DNA from: Nephrocerus scutellatus
Lineage: Eukaryota; Arthropoda; Insecta; Diptera; Pipunculidae
Assembly: GCA_947095585.1 (NCBI GenBank)
Contig: OX352762.1
Span: 12,751,969-12,815,968 of the forward strand
DNA: 64,000 nt
Direction of reading: 5' to 3'
A program made the translations under genes and the position numbers. Below, piece after piece: positions 21,526 to 31,771 of the stretch (position 1 is its first letter; every line of letters starts with the position of its first letter). The notes below the pieces were generated by a model. That model had not been told where the DNA came from and ran no database searches. It saw only the letters and a program-made list of their open reading frames with translations.

Positions 21526-23859
21526 CTTGCGGCTCAACGTAAGGGGCCAATTTTGATATCCTGCGTTAGACGCGTGTTGCGAGGAGTCGCGTTTGGCACG
21601 TGTGAAGCGTGGAAAAAGAAACTACTTTGAAATAGCCCCGACCTCAAAAATAGATATTTTGGTGATTGTTACCAATTAATAAAGGACTGTGTGGTCGTGT
21701 TTCGTTGTATACATAAACGTTTGCACCCGAAAAGTATAGTTTTTTACATTTACTTGTTTTTATATTTTTTCATCAAAATTCCACGAGTATGCCGGAAAAT
21801 ACTGTCCATCCTGAAAGAGTTGTCATGTCAGGATAATACACCTGAGGTATAGCCGACCTTGTCTGAGCATCGGTACGGGCCGTTAGCGATACGTTGTTTT
21901 TTTCCGCTTACCGATAATGCAGCTCTTGGTATGTGTACCACAACTTCTTGGTCCCGTTGCCTAAAACAGGCCTTTGGCTTGTGCGGTTTGCCCATTGAGA
22001 ATATTTCGCTTAGAATGCCATTGCGAATGAGCGTTGGAATTAACGACGGGGCAGTATTTTAAGTTTGTTTCACGAATGACCAAAAAATTCTTACTCTCTT
22101 TTCAACATTGAAATATTTTTTGTGTCATATTCTGGTCATAGACAGATTTGACCCACTGAAGTTAAGACGTTGCACTCATTTTGGAATCATTAAGATTTTG
22201 TTCAGTGTCCCCCAAATCCCACAGTGCGATTTGTTTTACATAACCGGAAGCACAGCTCATGTGGTTCCTTGTAGCATGTAAAATACTCCAATAGAATAGG
22301 TTGCCCATTAAAATGCATCTTACTGAATTTCTTCAATTTATATTTACCAGCTTTAATTCGTTTATAAGGCAAATATATTTAGTAGATATGTCATATAGCT
22401 AGGGAATCAAATAATGTGTCCTCGAATGGGAAGCTCAAAGAAAATGTGGCTTCTTCCACAAAACAACTATCATTTCGTGCAAAACTATGTACATAAACGA
22501 TAGAAATTTGTTTGAGTCTATCATACGATAGGATATTTTCAGTTTTAATTAACGCTCTTTTTCTACATGCACTTTAAAGAGGTTTTGTAACTATTTACAA
22601 CTTTTACTATATCAAAGCACAGAAAATTGCCGCCTTCGAAGCATAACGACATTTGCAAGCATGGAAAATAATTAACTACGAATGTGCCATATACTTGTGG
22701 TGGAAAAGAGGACGAGGACTTTACTGAAAGGACACGTAGCTTGATGTTACACAACAGAAGGCGAAATAAGCAATTAGAACGACACGAGTTGCACCTATCA
22801 CCATAGCGCGATGCGCGACATGGTAGAGCATTTAACCAAGTGTAGTCTATGCGCTTTGAATTCCATTTCTATATATACTCGTATATGTACGAGTTAGTAT
22901 TTAATGTTTCTACCTTCAAGGAGGGAAAACTAATTTGAAAAGATTTGAAAATCCGGAAATAGTTTAGTACCATTTTCAAAAATGAAATTCCTCGATTTCT
23001 TCTATATGCACGATAGGCAAGGGATGTGATTATTTATAGGTGTATTTTTTATCCTTTACGAAATGTTATCATATCATATATAACCAAAATGTTTAGATTG
23101 GTTTTTTGTATAATAATTTTTCGCAAGAATACTCATGAAACTTCTGTTAAAAAATAGATTTTCATACCTGCTTTGGATTGATGAATTTTTTCAATACATT
23201 TGCCAACGTTCTACGTGAAGCGTAAAGTTCTTTGCTACTCCCCTTTGTCCTATTGCTCTTGGGAGAAACTTTTCTAAGTTTCGCGATGTATTAGTCGCTT
23301 TGTAGCAGTCGCGTAGGCCCCCCGCTAAGTTTTGTTTCTTTTGGTTTTCTTTATATTAATTTCTATATTAACTTCGCCATCATATGTGTATCTTCGACGA
23401 ATACGCATATGTATATTTTGTGTGAATATCTCCGTATCTCCGATGAACCCCTACCTGAGTGTCGAACTTGGCGACTTGTAGGGGCTAAGTAAGGTCAAAG
23501 TTTCTCGAGAACTTTTCTCTATATGAGTTATGAAACAAATGGTCACTCTTTAATCTTCACTATATTTCCCCGTCCCTACTTGCTCCTCCTTACTGTTCTA
23601 CCACCCTATACCTATCCTTATCCCTTGGGCTAGATTAAGGTGTCATACGTACCCTGTCGATATTCGGCCGGGCTGGGGGCACAGTTTTTAAAAAATAGCA
23701 CACTACGGTGTACGGTGAATCCGGATCCCTCCCAAATAGTCAGCCTTATTATATGTATACTGCGGATCTCTGTACAGATGGACCTAGTTTCTCCGCCACT
23801 CGTGGGATGGATGCAGTACAACAAAAATTTTTGCTTTTCTAGTTCGATCAAACTAGAAC
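21526..23859. other. stretch without recognised genes
   Basis: A CGCG-rich patch near 21,560-21,610 resembles the 155-bp family. An open frame at 21.86-22.06 kb has no recognised domain. The rest is AT-rich with a little more GC around 23.4-23.8 kb. From about 23,640 the sequence may be the upstream part of the LOA ORF1 annotated next, but I cannot read it. Confidence 0.4.
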
Positions 23860-24235
23860 TAACGACAACGCATTCCACCCAGATCACACTACAAGGATCG
23901 GCGAAATGCCACTTGGACGCTGAAAGCTCTCGGAAATATTCCGGAGACCAACGGAACTCCGAGTCAGTTCGGGAAGCTCAAATGGGCACAGGCCTTTGTC
24001 GATAACGACAGTAAGCGGACCAGCAAGGAATCCACGTCCAAACGGCAGATATCGGTAGAGGAAACCACTCTGGTTTCCAAGCTTACCAAGGTACAAAATA
24101 CCAGCTCCACTGGCACATCTCTTAGGTCTTTTAGCGACGTCCTGAGAGACAAGATCGTTGTCGCTGTTATTGATCGTAGCGACATCGATGGCACGATCTC
24201 CCCAGAACGGTGACAGTTGGTTAAAGTGAAGCTAT
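23860..24235 (+). pseudogene. LOA/R1-type LINE ORF1 remnant
   Basis: The frame from about 23,958 reads 'FGKLKWAQAFVDNDSKRTS', then 'TSLRSFSDVLRDKIVVAVID' followed by 'RSDIDGTISPERW'. This resembles the end of ORF1 in LOA/R1-type LINEs, where the nucleic-acid-binding ORF1 protein has a conserved 'VAIIDR..P.G.L....W' segment. It stops where the CR1-type LINE is inserted, and the same element resumes with its ORF2 start at about 24,970. Confidence 0.65.
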
Positions 24236-24966
24236 TTGGCTAATCGCTTGTGATGACTTGAGATCTTGTGAGGAGGAGAAAAGAGGAGATGTCTATGAGC
24301 TTGTGTTTTGAATGCCTGTGGATCATAGTGATGTGGGAAGACAGAGCTTGGCAGAGCATTCCACATACGTGTTGTACGGCTGAAAAGCGAATCCCTGAAT
24401 TTAACTGTACGTCCGAAGATGGGCTTGAGGGTAAACTGATGAGCATTTAGAGCGCCACGAGTATTGCGGTTGAATTCAAGGAGAGGTGGCATGCAGCTGG
24501 CTATTTCTCTTGAGCACCGCTGGTAGAAGAAGCGATAAAACAGTGACAAGCAAGAAACGTTCCTGCGGTGTTCAAGCGAATCTATTGATTTCGCTATATT
24601 TTCGTCACCGATAAGTTTTATCGCGCGGTTTTGTATTCTATCTAGCTGATGCAAAGTAGTCTTAGGCGCACCAGACCAGATATGGGAATTGTACTCAAGT
24701 TTTGGGCGAATAAAAGCCTTGTATATGGTAGCCAGATCTGAGGGAGTGAAGTATTTCTTAACATTTCGCAGCATTTTTAGCGACGCTGAATATGTGGTCA
24801 TTCCAACAAAGCTTGTCGTTAACGCACATACCGAGAATTGCAAGATTTTCAGTTTCCTCGATGCAAGTGCCATTCATGGATAATGGCATGTGGTTAAGGA
24901 TTCGCTTAGACGACAGGAGACAGCATTGGGTTTTGGAAGCGTTAAATTCTACTCGATGGGGAAGAT
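24236..24966 (-). pseudogene. CR1/Jockey-superfamily LINE (family F), 3' part inserted in a LOA LINE
   Basis: Minus-strand reading from 24,965: 'VEFNASKTQCCLLSSKR', then after a frame change a 213-residue open frame. That frame contains 'KKYFTPSDLATIYKAFIRP', 'LEYNSHIWSGAP', 'LDRIQNRAIKLIGDENI', 'SLEHRRNVSCLSLFYRFF', 'IFGRTVKFRDSLFSRT' and 'MWNALPSSVFPHHYDPQAF'. This is the region after the RT active site. The copy is 5'-truncated and carries no complete 3' UTR. It separates ORF1 and ORF2 of the surrounding LOA element. Confidence 0.87.
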
Positions 24967-24969
24967 CTG

Positions 24970-25790
24970 GATAATACAGTGGTGAGGTTTCTCTATATAG
25001 ATGTAATAAATAATGCTGCAGTTAGTTCAGATTAATCTTCAACACTCCAAAAAGGACTCGGCCTACCTTATAATCGGATGCGATGCAAACGGTCATCATT
25101 CGGTGTGGAGCAGCTCCGACATCAACGATAGAGGTGAGTTACTTTTTAGATTTTTACTTAGATGCCTGGGAAGATTCGTTTATTTTGCCACTGTAGCTGA
25201 AGACTCTTGGACTACATCTAGCGAATAATCGCTTAATCTGCTTCTAGACACCCACTTTCCGCTGGTAGCTCCCATATTTTACGTAAAGTTACCTTAACAG
25301 GCAAAACCCTCACACAACTATCACCAATGATCTAATAAACAAGGATAAACTGCTTTGGGCAGTGTTTAGCTTCAAACTATTTAAATCCGCAGGACCAGAC
25401 GGCATTATTCGTGCCAAGCTGCAAAGGATGTCGGACATTATGATTCCTTTGTTAGAAACGACTTTAAAGAGTTGTCTTGATCTGATCCACATTCCGTATA
25501 TATGGAGAGGGATTAATGTGGTATTCACACCCAAAGCGGGCAAATGCTCGCACGTTAATCCAAAAGATCTCAGACCAGTCAGAACGATGATAAGTTCCTC
25601 CTAAAGGAACTGGAAAGACTGATAGACATCCGCATACGTACTAGCATTGACAAGAAACTTCTGCCCACAGATCGACAAGGCTAAATCTGTGAAAACAGCT
25701 CTGCACACGCTAATATGTTCCACTGAATACTCCCTACACCGAGTGATCGCTTATGCGAATGACGTTGCTATTGCCGTCTCAGGAAAGATA
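24970..25790 (+). pseudogene. LOA/R1-type LINE ORF2 with large internal deletions
   Basis: It opens with 'MLQLVQINLQHSKKDSAYL', typical of the endonuclease start, which is fused early to 'IIGCDANGHHSVWSSSDIND' (endonuclease middle). After a gap the RT begins: 'VFSFKLFKSAGPDGII', 'PYIWRGINVVFTPKAGK', 'LKELERLIDIRIRTSID', 'KAKSVKTALHTLICSTEYSL', then directly 'VIAYANDVAIAVSGK'. The YADD box reads YAND, and the segment between motif A and YADD is missing. It belongs with the ORF1 remnant at 23.9-24.2 kb. Confidence 0.8.
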
Positions 25791-26929
25791 TTAAATTTAT
25801 AAGCTTTGTTGGTCTCAACCAACTTTTTTTCTTTTAATGATGTGAATACATCAGCCACATTTAAATTATTATTTAAATTGATTAATATTTAATGGATTCA
25901 TGGTTCACGCTTTCTTAATCCGATTCCGGTTAATCCTTTTACAAGACCTATGACATTGGTGTCATCTGCTAAGCCAATATACTCTCACGTTGACCTGCCA
26001 CATGAGTCACATATAAATAAAATCCAGAGTCTTCACACGTTAATAACCCTTCAGACAGTCCCATATCGTTGAACCACCCTTCTTCATATTACTTTTGATT
26101 CTGCTGATATACTTTACGCCACACCATGTGTTTATTGTATCACAATTTGCCACAAAAGGTTAACAACACGAATAAAAAAAAAGTTCTTTTCAAATTTAAT
26201 ATAATTGCCATTTATTCAAAAGTCCCAGCATGAGTTGCAATAAATTTCAATTGCTTCCATTTTATATCTGACCAACTTGTTCGTTGAGTGTAAGAGTATG
26301 TAATGTAAGTCCCACCTCTCACTGGATGTACACAAATTACATAATCCCGATGATGAAAGGCATACTGAGCACTCCAGACTTCCACTTTACATAACTTTAC
26401 CTCATCATCTATCTGCCTGATGTGAAGCTCATATATCCCTGTTCAATCTGTCTGCGTTCGACATGCAATCAAAAAACCACTCAACCTCGCAAATATTCGT
26501 GTGAAAATCCTGAGTGGCAGCGGCACGAAAGACACGGCTGGTGGCCGGCCACACCTTCCTGACCTGTCCGATGGCCAGCACTACATTTTAACACCAACTG
26601 TGTACCAGCGAAATATGAACTTTATTTTGCTTCATGCGCTAAAACTCTACAGGATATTTTATTGAATTTATTATAACCTATTCATTAGGATATGTTAAGA
26701 CCATGGTGTGAAAGTTTTTGGCTAGAATTTTGAATGGATATTAGCCAACTAGTTGTTACACAATTTCTAGATTTTTCTTTTTGGTCTTTAATAGAATGCA
26801 AATTAAGTGTGGCGCATTTGATAAAAAAGTGTTGTGTCCTTACGTTGTTTTCCTGTTTACGAATCACCTTATAGATATGTATAGTAGCTTGTGATTTGGT
26901 GATTACGGCCTCGTTTTATATTGTACAAC
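25791..26929. other. stretch with only traces of LINE sequence
   Basis: A minus-strand trace near 25,930-25,990 reads 'GLADDTNVIGL', suggestive of an RT YADD region, but it is too short to classify. The remaining sequence is AT-rich and unrecognised. Confidence 0.35.
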
Positions 26930-27215
26930 TCTGGGAGATACCTCATTTAATAATATGGGTCATATTAACTGGACGAGTAATACTTATGATGATAGTGGAC
27001 GGTCATATGTGTTTCAACAGCAATTGAGATTTTTGTAGGAGATTATTTTCATTCCCTTAATCTTTTTCAAATTAATAATGTCTTCAACATTTATAATGGA
27101 ATCCATAGATTTCATATCTGAAGATTTAACATGTTCTTTAAGAGATAATATAAGTAACTCCATTCACCATAATGCACTTGTTTTTAAATTAAAAGAGTAT
27201 TATTTAAATGAATAA
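26930..27215 (+). pseudogene. possible Jockey-type LINE endonuclease remnant
   Basis: The frame reads 'LGDTSFNNMGHINWTSNTYD', then 'FQQQLRFL', 'MSSTFIMESIDFISEDLTCS' and 'SIHHNALVFKLKEYY'. The spacing of 'GD.(N)...INW', a Leu-rich middle, and 'HHNAL' fits Jockey-type APE endonucleases (GDFN ... INW ... HxPL/SDH). The match is weak and partly degenerate. Confidence 0.45.
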
Positions 27216-27330
27216 ATGAATCTGATTTTCAAATTGATAAATATGCTTTTAAATTTAGTAGCAAAACCCTACCAAACAAAACCCCAATTGGCTGACACTG
27301 AGACCTACAAAGATCTATTGCATCGTAGGG

Positions 27331-27650
27331 TGTAACTAATTTAGGAGACTTACTACCTCGCTAATGAAGGATAGTACGTCCTTAGTGGCAGAGTTTCGCT
27401 GATCTGCCGACGAATATATTGCCTTGTGGAAAATACGTCTTCTTAACCAGATCAATGCTGGACAATCACAGAGAATGTGCCCGGATATTTCCTCATCTTC
27501 TGAGTAGAACCCACATTCCATATTTTAGCCAAGATTAATTTTTTTTAAGGTAATATCGCAGGCCACAATGCCCTGTTAGAAAGCTAACCAGCTTTGTGAT
27601 GCTTTTCTTGTATAGATCAAGGATTTCCTTGTGGGGAGAGGGCCTGATTA
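27331..27650 (-). pseudogene. LOA-type LINE C-terminal fragment
   Basis: The minus strand reads 'PHKEILDLYKKSITKLVSFL', 'TGHCGLRYYLKKI', then 'CGFYSEDEEISGHILCDCPA' and 'LSFISEVVSLLN' before a stop. This is the zinc-knuckle C-terminus also seen near 18.7 and 63.9 kb. No other part of the element is attached. Confidence 0.8.
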
Positions 27651-27939
27651 ACCGCAAAAAAGAAAAAATGAGAGGATTGTATCTCTCACTGCTATGAGCA
27701 CGCGCGGCCGGTGCTCAAAGTGCCTCTCTTAGGGGTGAGGTTTAGCAAATAGGCATATATCGGCTGACAGTGTCAGAAATAGATATATGAATCGGGCATA
27801 ACCAATGAATGGTACGGGCCAATGGTATATTTGGAAAATTTATGCACCTCCAGTCGCATCCGGAAAAAACATGCATATATATAAATTCTCCATTTTACGA
27901 GTATATATTCAGAAATATAATCGGGTTGTTTTGTTGTTG

Positions 27940-29172
27940 AATTTTTGTGGAAGACTTTTCAGAGACCGGTCTTGAGGGGTATGTTGTGGGGGTCAGCGGT
28001 CTTAAGAGGATCTTAAGGTGGTTTTACCAGGGTCTGATATGCCATTCTGTCACGTTTTTTTTTCATTCCAAATCGGTTAGTAATTCTCGTACGCATTTTT
28101 GGGGAAAGACCTTTCGGGGGATCTTTTGGGTGATCGTCAGGTAGGTCTTGAGATGGGTCTTGAGGTGATTCTTAATGGGGCTTTCAGTTGGGTCTAGAGG
28201 GGGTATTGAGGGTGTTTAAAGAAGGTTTTGACTGGGATGTTGATTGGCTTTTGAGGGCGTCTTGAGATGATGTTAATGGAGTATTAAAGGGGTTATTTGA
28301 TGCGGTGTTGAGGGTGGTCTTAAGGGGGTCTTGAGGAGGTGTTGAGGGGGGGGTTCTTGAAGACTCTTGAGGATGGTCTTGAGGGTGGTCTTGAGTGGGG
28401 TGTTTAGGTGGTCTTGAGGAAGGCTTGAGGGGTATCTGAGACGGTCGTGAGTTGAGCCTTAAGTGGATGTTAAGGGAGTCTATAAGTAGTCTGGAGGGGG
28501 TTTCGAGGGAGTTTTGTGAGGATATTTAGTCGGGTCTTAAGGGAGTCTTTAGGTTGTCTCGAGGGGATTTTGAGAGTGTCATGATTGGAAAATCGAGGGG
28601 ATCTTAAGTAGGTTTTCACGGGGTTTTAAGAGGGTCGTGAGTGGAAACTTAAGGGGGTTTTTAGGTGGTCTTGAGGGAGTTATGTTAGGGGTAGTAACGT
28701 GGTCTTAACGGGGTATTGAGTTGATCTTGAGGGAGTCTTTAGGTAGTCTTGAGGGGGGTCCCGAATGGGTTTTGTTAAGATCTTTAGTGGGGTCTTGAAA
28801 GGGTTTTTAGGTATTCTTTTGGAGGGTCCAGAGGGGGTTTAGTGAGGGTCTGTGGTGGGGTCTTGAAGAGGTCCTTAGGTGGTCTTGAGGAGATCTTGAG
28901 GGGATTTTGAGAGGGGTCTTAAGAAGGTTTTTAGAATGTCTTGGGGTTGTCTTGAGGGGATCTTGAGGATATTTTGAGAGGGTCGGTTTTATGGGGGTTT
29001 TGATAAAATATTGATGGGGGGTCGTAACGTGGTCTTAACGGGGTCTTGAGGGTGTTCTTGAGGGTGGTCGTGAGCGGTTATTGGGATGTTTGATGTTTGA
29101 TGCTTGGTGCTTGATGCTTGATGCTTGATGCTTGATGCTTGATGCTTGATGCTTGATGCTTGATGCTTGATG
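27940..29172 (-). repeat. 11-bp minisatellite arm A (CTCAAGACCCC type) with CTTGATG heptamers
   Basis: The plus strand reads as degenerate 'ggtcttgaggg' repeats, so the C-rich strand is the minus strand. Higher-order words recur, such as 'gtaacgtggtcttaacgggg' near 28,690 and 29,025. An interrupting non-repeat segment near 28,040-28,100 ('ccattctgtcacg', 'cgtacgcatttttgggg') also occurs at the end of the array at 52.3-53.2 kb. The right end is a heptamer tract, 29,085-29,172, with nine perfect CTTGATG units at 29,110-29,172. About 530 bases match arm B at 31.1-31.7 kb in inverted orientation. Confidence 0.85.
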
Positions 29173-29495
29173 TATCTCCGAGATATTTTACCTCACTGGA
29201 ATACTCCAATGTGCCTTTTATGATTATAGGTCCCAACTCGGACAGTCTTCGTTTCGTGAAAGGCACCAGAAATGTTTTGCAAGGATTAATGAAAAGCCCT
29301 TCTATGTTGCACCATTCTAGTAACGCACCTTGCATGACATTTAACATGGTCGTACTGCGTTTACGTCTAATTATGATCGCCAAATCATTAGCATAACCAA
29401 TGGCGATGTAGCCGGATCTATGCAAAACGGCTAGAAGGTTGTCTATGATGAGTTACCATAGAAGGGGAGAGAGGACAGTCCTTAGCTCATTTGAA
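29173..29495 (-). pseudogene. LOA-type LINE RT fragment with YAND box
   Basis: The minus strand reads 'CPLSPLLW', 'LIIDNLLAVLHRSGYIAIGY', with YAND in place of YADD at the active site, then 'GLFINPCKTFLVPFTKRRLS' and 'EYSSEVKYLGD', ending exactly where minisatellite arm A begins. Confidence 0.82.
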
Positions 29496-30780
29496 TTGTT
29501 TACTTTTTGTGAACATTTTAAAAATCATTGCATTTTAATACAAGCGCTGGTGGGTAAATTTTAAAGGAAGATGCGTGATAAATCTTTAAAACCATTTCCT
29601 TGTATCAAATCAGATTTGTTATGTGTCTTAATAGACCTAATAGAATGTTTTGAAGGATGTTAAATTGGGCTATTTCTACCTAAAAAAAAGGGTAAGGATA
29701 TTAAAGTGGCTACACGTAAAACGAATTTTTATTTCATGGGTGTTAAAGAATGAAAATAAAAAGACAAAGTCGTGAAAAATACAAAACTACTAAAACTTTT
29801 ATTTTATTTAATTAACTTCCACAAAAAATTAATTCATTGACAGACAGACGAGCTATTGTAGGTTTGTTGTGAGCGAAAAAAAAACCCTCGACTCAGTCAC
29901 ACCGGAGATTCGTAATTTCAGGAATTCGTTCATTTTACTCTTGTACTGTTACATATAGTGAAAAAAAAACCAGTTGATGTACCAGCAAAAAGTTCGCAAA
30001 AGGACTTCTCAAAAAAATGTGCTTGTATCACGGTAAAAGTACCTTTATTATACATAAACCCACAGTGGCCACACAGACCACTTAAATTCACACTTTCGCA
30101 TTTTGCGATCAAAATCTAGGAAGTATCGAATTTAAGCGTAGGTCGTGTGGAAATTTGCGTAATACGATAGGGCTTCATGGATGATGCGGAAAGTGGTGAA
30201 CTTTAAGCACAATTATTCGTTCGTAAGTCGTAAATAAAATTCGAAGAAAAAAAAGGGAATACATTTTAAATTACAACACCTTGAGTGAAAAATTAATTTC
30301 GATGTTTTCAAATGGTAAGTTTTTTTTCCTTACTGTAGACTGTCTGCTTTGTTCGTCTGCATTATTCAGTACTTTTGCGTGCGCATAAGAACATTCATTT
30401 CTTCAATTATCAAAAGCTGTGGGGCCAAAGCAATCAACGAGCTTCCTACCTGCAGAATCAAATATCTAACAACAAAGTCGTATGTCGCATTAATTTTTAA
30501 AGAAAAAAATCAGACAAAAAGACATCACTTAACTAAACAAAAATAAGGACAAGAAAATTATTTGAGAAGAAATATGAAAAGCAATGTAAGATTCCCCAAA
30601 TACCAAAAGCACCCAAGACGACCACCACCCACCAAGAAACACTCTCTCTCAGTGCAAATTACACTTACCCCGAAAACCCGCAAACAACCCATTGAAGAGC
30701 CCTAAAGCAGAAACAACATATCACCCCAAACCACACACGAATGTGACCTACTACAACACGAGAATTGTCTATTAGAACTG
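29496..30780. other. AT-rich core between the inverted minisatellite arms
   Basis: No coding or known repeat sequence is recognised. The end near 30,600-30,780 is C/A-rich without clear periodicity. Confidence 0.45.
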
Positions 30781-30873
30781 CGTCAACGACCTAGTACGCA
30801 GATTACATCGGTTCTCGTCCGATTATCGATACTTAGCAGCGTTGGGGCCGATTAGCACTTAAATGGGGGACAC
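30781..30873 (+). pseudogene. 5S rRNA-like pseudogene or 5S-derived SINE head
   Basis: About 93 bases align in order with insect 5S rRNA: 'gtcaacgacc' start, 'tacatcggttctcgtccgat', 'cttagcagcgt', 'ttagcacttaaatggggga'. These cover the 5' part and the internal promoter region (A box, intermediate element, C box). The last 25-30 bases of 5S rRNA are missing. They are replaced by unrelated sequence, then an A-rich run from 30,883. A truncated, retroposed-looking copy fits this better than a working gene. It sits between the two inverted minisatellite arms. Confidence 0.8.
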
Positions 30874-31132
30874 AGATTTCCATTAAAAAAATATATATAA
30901 AAAATTGTTTTCTAAAAGAAATGCTTTTATTGAAGCATAACTAGCCCCCTAAAAGGTAGAAAATTAAACAGGTGGTAGATCTATAGCAACTAGAACAGTT
31001 GTTATAAATAAATGAAAACTGCTGGAATGTATTCAATTGAAATCTGAAATAATTGTGGCTTAAAAAATCACATAATTAAAAAGAACCGTGGTAAGCATTT
31101 GAGGTTTATGACAAGATTAAAATAACAACAAA

Positions 31133-31735
31133 CATCAAGCATCAAGCATCAAGCATCAAGCATCAAGCATCAAGCATCAAGCATCAAGCATCAAGCATCA
31201 AGCATCAAACATCAAACATCCCAATAACCCCTTACGACCACCCTCTAGGCCCCGTTAAGACCACGTTACGACCCCCCATCAATATATTATCAAAACCCCC
31301 ATAAAACCCAACTTAACATTCCCTTAAGACCCCCTGAAAACGCTCTCAAGCCAACACTTTAGAACACCTAAAGACCCCATGCACGACCCTCTCAAAATAC
31401 CCTCAAGATCCCCTCAAGACAACCCCAAGACATTCTAAAAACCTTCTTAAGACCCCTCTCAAAATCCCCTCAAGATCTCCTCAAGACCACCTAAGGACCT
31501 CTTCAAGACCCCACTACAGATCGTCACTAAACCCCCTCAGGACCCTCCTAAAGGCTACATAAAAACCCTTTCAATACCACCTAAAGATTCCCTCAAGATC
31601 AACTCAATACCCTGTTAAGACCACGTTACTACCCCTAACATTACTCCCTCAAGACCACCTAAAAACCCCCTTAAGGTTCCACTCACGACCCTCTCTCTTA
31701 AACCCCCCCCCCATATACGACCCCGATGCCCGAGG
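31133..31735 (+). repeat. 11-bp minisatellite arm B with CATCAAG heptamers
   Basis: This begins with ten CATCAAG heptamers (31,133-31,202) and two variant ones, then an array of 'ccctcaagacc'-type units. In reverse complement it follows arm A unit by unit (same variant order, same 'gtaacgtggtcttaac' words), with a few indels. The outer end is shorter than arm A and is replaced by unrelated sequence near 31,735. Confidence 0.87.
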
Positions 31736-31771
31736 GAAGTCGAAAGTGTAGTCTTCGGAGGTATGCATGTG

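Noticed and set aside
22770..22850. tRNA-like words ('acatggtagagcattt')
   Set aside because: No B box and no repeat copies; likely chance.
29085..31217. Regular short repeats that might suggest a CRISPR array
   Set aside because: The units are contiguous heptamers without spacers, in a eukaryotic context.
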